A stretch of DNA of 5,104 bases. Origin: Lachnospiraceae bacterium UBA6998. GTDB lineage: Bacteria; Bacillota; Clostridia; Lachnospirales; Lachnospiraceae. The stretch's first letter is position 1; the number at the start of each line of letters is the position of its first letter. Location: contig DJXS01000127.1 of NCBI GenBank assembly GCA_002448395.1, positions 1-5,104 on the forward strand, in the 5' to 3' direction. A program made the position numbers and the translations under genes. Below the pieces are notes generated by a model, which had not been told where the DNA came from, ran no database searches, and was given only the letters and a program-made list of their open reading frames with translations. Shown in pieces: positions 5,057-5,104 of the stretch.

Positions 5057-5104
5057 TTTAATTCCTCCCTTAAATATCTGCAGTTATAAATGTCATCTGG
5101 GTCA

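Noticed and set aside
4154..5089. Plus-strand open frame of 311 codons opposite pdxA
   Set aside because: Shadow frame; the minus-strand protein is a clear PdxA-family enzyme with a strong ribosome binding site.
1..5104. CRISPR array, riboswitch or phage genes
   Set aside because: No regularly spaced repeats, no recognisable aptamer before any gene and no phage structural or replication genes were seen.

Overview
The window looks like a chromosomal segment from a low-to-mid GC Firmicute of the Clostridia, most likely Lachnospiraceae or a close relative. This is inferred from strong purine-rich ribosome binding sites, U-rich intrinsic terminators, the type of two-component system, a DUF4418 membrane protein and a PdxA-type dehydrogenase. 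No species can be named from the sequence alone.

Layout. Bases 1-22 are the last 22 bases of a tRNA gene (T-loop, T-stem, acceptor strand), followed by a perfect 12-bp terminator hairpin. The minus strand at 121-908 carries a broken LacI-family regulator: its DNA-binding N-terminus is missing and a one-base deletion near 360-362 breaks the ligand-binding domain. From 986 the plus strand encodes a membrane sensor histidine kinase and an OmpR-type response regulator that overlap by four bases (ATGA). A 152-bp AT-rich intergenic region follows, with a perfect 10-bp inverted repeat (3223-3232/3246-3255) and two copies of GTTTAGGT. It leads into a four-helix DUF4418 membrane protein (3324-3752). 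Directly after it are a ribosome binding site and start codon (3763) whose gene stops being recognisable after about five codons, then a strong terminator.

At 3951-3992 lies an exact 3' half of a tRNA-Arg(CCT), from the anticodon loop to the discriminator base, with no 5' half. Its last 22 bases are identical to bases 1-22. Just left of it, an open frame ending inside the tRNA half (3839-3964) resembles the C-terminal tail of a tyrosine integrase. A bidirectional terminator and a complete pdxA-family gene on the minus strand (4049-5056) follow.

Interpretation. The two tRNA 3' ends look like the attachment-site repeats of an element integrated at a tRNA-Arg(CCT) gene. The roughly 3.95 kb between them would be a heavily decayed islet: broken LacI gene, integrase reduced to a tail, truncated downstream cargo, but an intact kinase-regulator-DUF4418 cassette. 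The cassette is the most interesting part: the regulator probably acts on the operator-like repeats before the DUF4418 gene, which may once have headed an ABC-transporter operon. pdxA lies outside the element and is probably ordinary chromosome.
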